Shown here: one piece after another, positions 5,445 to 5,745 of the stretch
Layout of the letters: every line of letters begins with the position of its first letter
Position numbering within the stretch: the first letter of the stretch is position 1
Source: Thiosocius sp049669185
GTDB taxonomy: Bacteria > Pseudomonadota > Gammaproteobacteria > Chromatiales > Chromatiaceae
NCBI GenBank assembly: GCA_049669185.1
Contig: JBATKF010000284.1
Span: 1-5,745 of the forward strand
Reading direction: 5' to 3'
Length of the DNA: 5,745 nt
Made by a program: the position numbers and the translations under genes
Notes under the pieces: generated by a model
Database searches by the model: none
The model's input: only the letters and a program-made list of their open reading frames with translations
Told to the model about the DNA's origin: nothing

Positions 5445-5745
5445 AGACGTCGATGTTGACCAGTCGCTTGAGCCAGAGAATGCCTAAAATCATCAAGGCG
5501 AAGGCGCCAACGAAAAGCTGCTCGCCAGTCGGATCAGCGACGAAGTCGGTTATCCAGCCCGGTTTGCTCAACTCGAGGATGGCCGCCACGGCGAAGGGTG
5601 CCACAGAGGCCACCCATGCCGTACTTCGGCCCTCGGAGGTCAGCGTCCGGACACTACGCTGAAAACGAAAGCGCTGGCGTATCAGGTTGCCGATACGATC
5701 CAATACATCGGCCAGATTTCCGCCGGTCTCGCGCTCGATCAGCAC
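5443..5745 (-). CDS. tadB: TadB, C-terminal part (cut by right edge)
   Basis: Only the last 100 residues or so are visible; the gene begins beyond the right edge, and the GTG at the edge is an internal valine codon, not a start. The visible part opens with LIERETGGNLADVLDRIGN, the conserved end of the T2SS F domain (PF00482) as it appears in TadB, followed by IRQRFRFQRSVRTLTSEGR, another TadB hallmark. Two membrane segments follow (visible residues about 42-60 and 76-92), and the protein ends in LKRLVNIDV, like the short basic tail typical of TadB. With TadC it forms the inner-membrane platform for Flp pilus assembly. The TAG stop lies 12 bp before tadC and overlaps the tadC ribosome-binding site. 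Confidence 0.94.
   Translation of the reverse strand: MLIERETGGNLADVLDRIGNLIRQRFRFQRSVRTLTSEGRSTAWVASVAPFAVAAILELSKPGWITDFVADPTGEQLFVGAFALMILGILWLKRLVNIDV

Noticed and set aside
1..5745. Search for CRISPR arrays, tRNA/rRNA, insertion sequences, attachment sites, toxin-antitoxin or defence genes
   Set aside because: Apart from the 293-bp gap, the window is filled by tad genes and one DUF1631 gene; no regularly spaced repeats, transposase motifs or RNA-gene signatures were seen.

Overview
The window is the downstream half of a tad (tight adherence, Flp/type IVc pilus) operon. It lies entirely on the minus strand and is followed by the first part of a DUF1631-family gene that runs off the left edge. 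The DNA is GC-rich. DUF1631 (PF07793) proteins beside a proteobacterial-style tad cluster suggest a Gamma- or Betaproteobacterium. This is inference from protein character; the window holds no rRNA, tRNA or taxonomic marker.

Layout in transcription order, from the right edge to the left: the C-terminal part of tadB (5443-5745, cut by the window edge); tadC (4450-5430); tadD, a TPR lipoprotein (3491-4444); tadE (2980-3465); a second TadE-like pseudopilin in the tadF position (2534-2959); a TadG-like protein (1207-2523); a 293-bp gap with no convincing gene (914-1206); and the N-terminal part of a DUF1631 protein (1-913). From tadB to tadG the gaps are only 5-25 bp. Most ribosome-binding sites overlap or directly follow the previous stop, which fits a single, translationally coupled transcript. 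Three starts differ from the longest open frame (tadD, tadE, tadF), each chosen because of a Shine-Dalgarno sequence at proper distance.

Working together (known for the family): TadB and TadC form the inner-membrane platform on which the ATPase TadA acts. TadD is an outer-membrane-linked lipoprotein needed for secretin/pilus assembly. TadE and TadF are pseudopilins processed by the prepilin peptidase TadV. TadG is a membrane-anchored envelope protein of the machine. The pilin flp, tadV, rcpA/B/C, tadZ and tadA are not in view and would be expected to the right.

I do not see an undescribed system here. The points most worth a second look are the TadG-like protein (eight cysteines, an aspartate loop resembling a calcium site, no von Willebrand A domain), the twin pseudopilins with matching cleavage sites, and the DUF1631 gene just downstream with an uncertain start.
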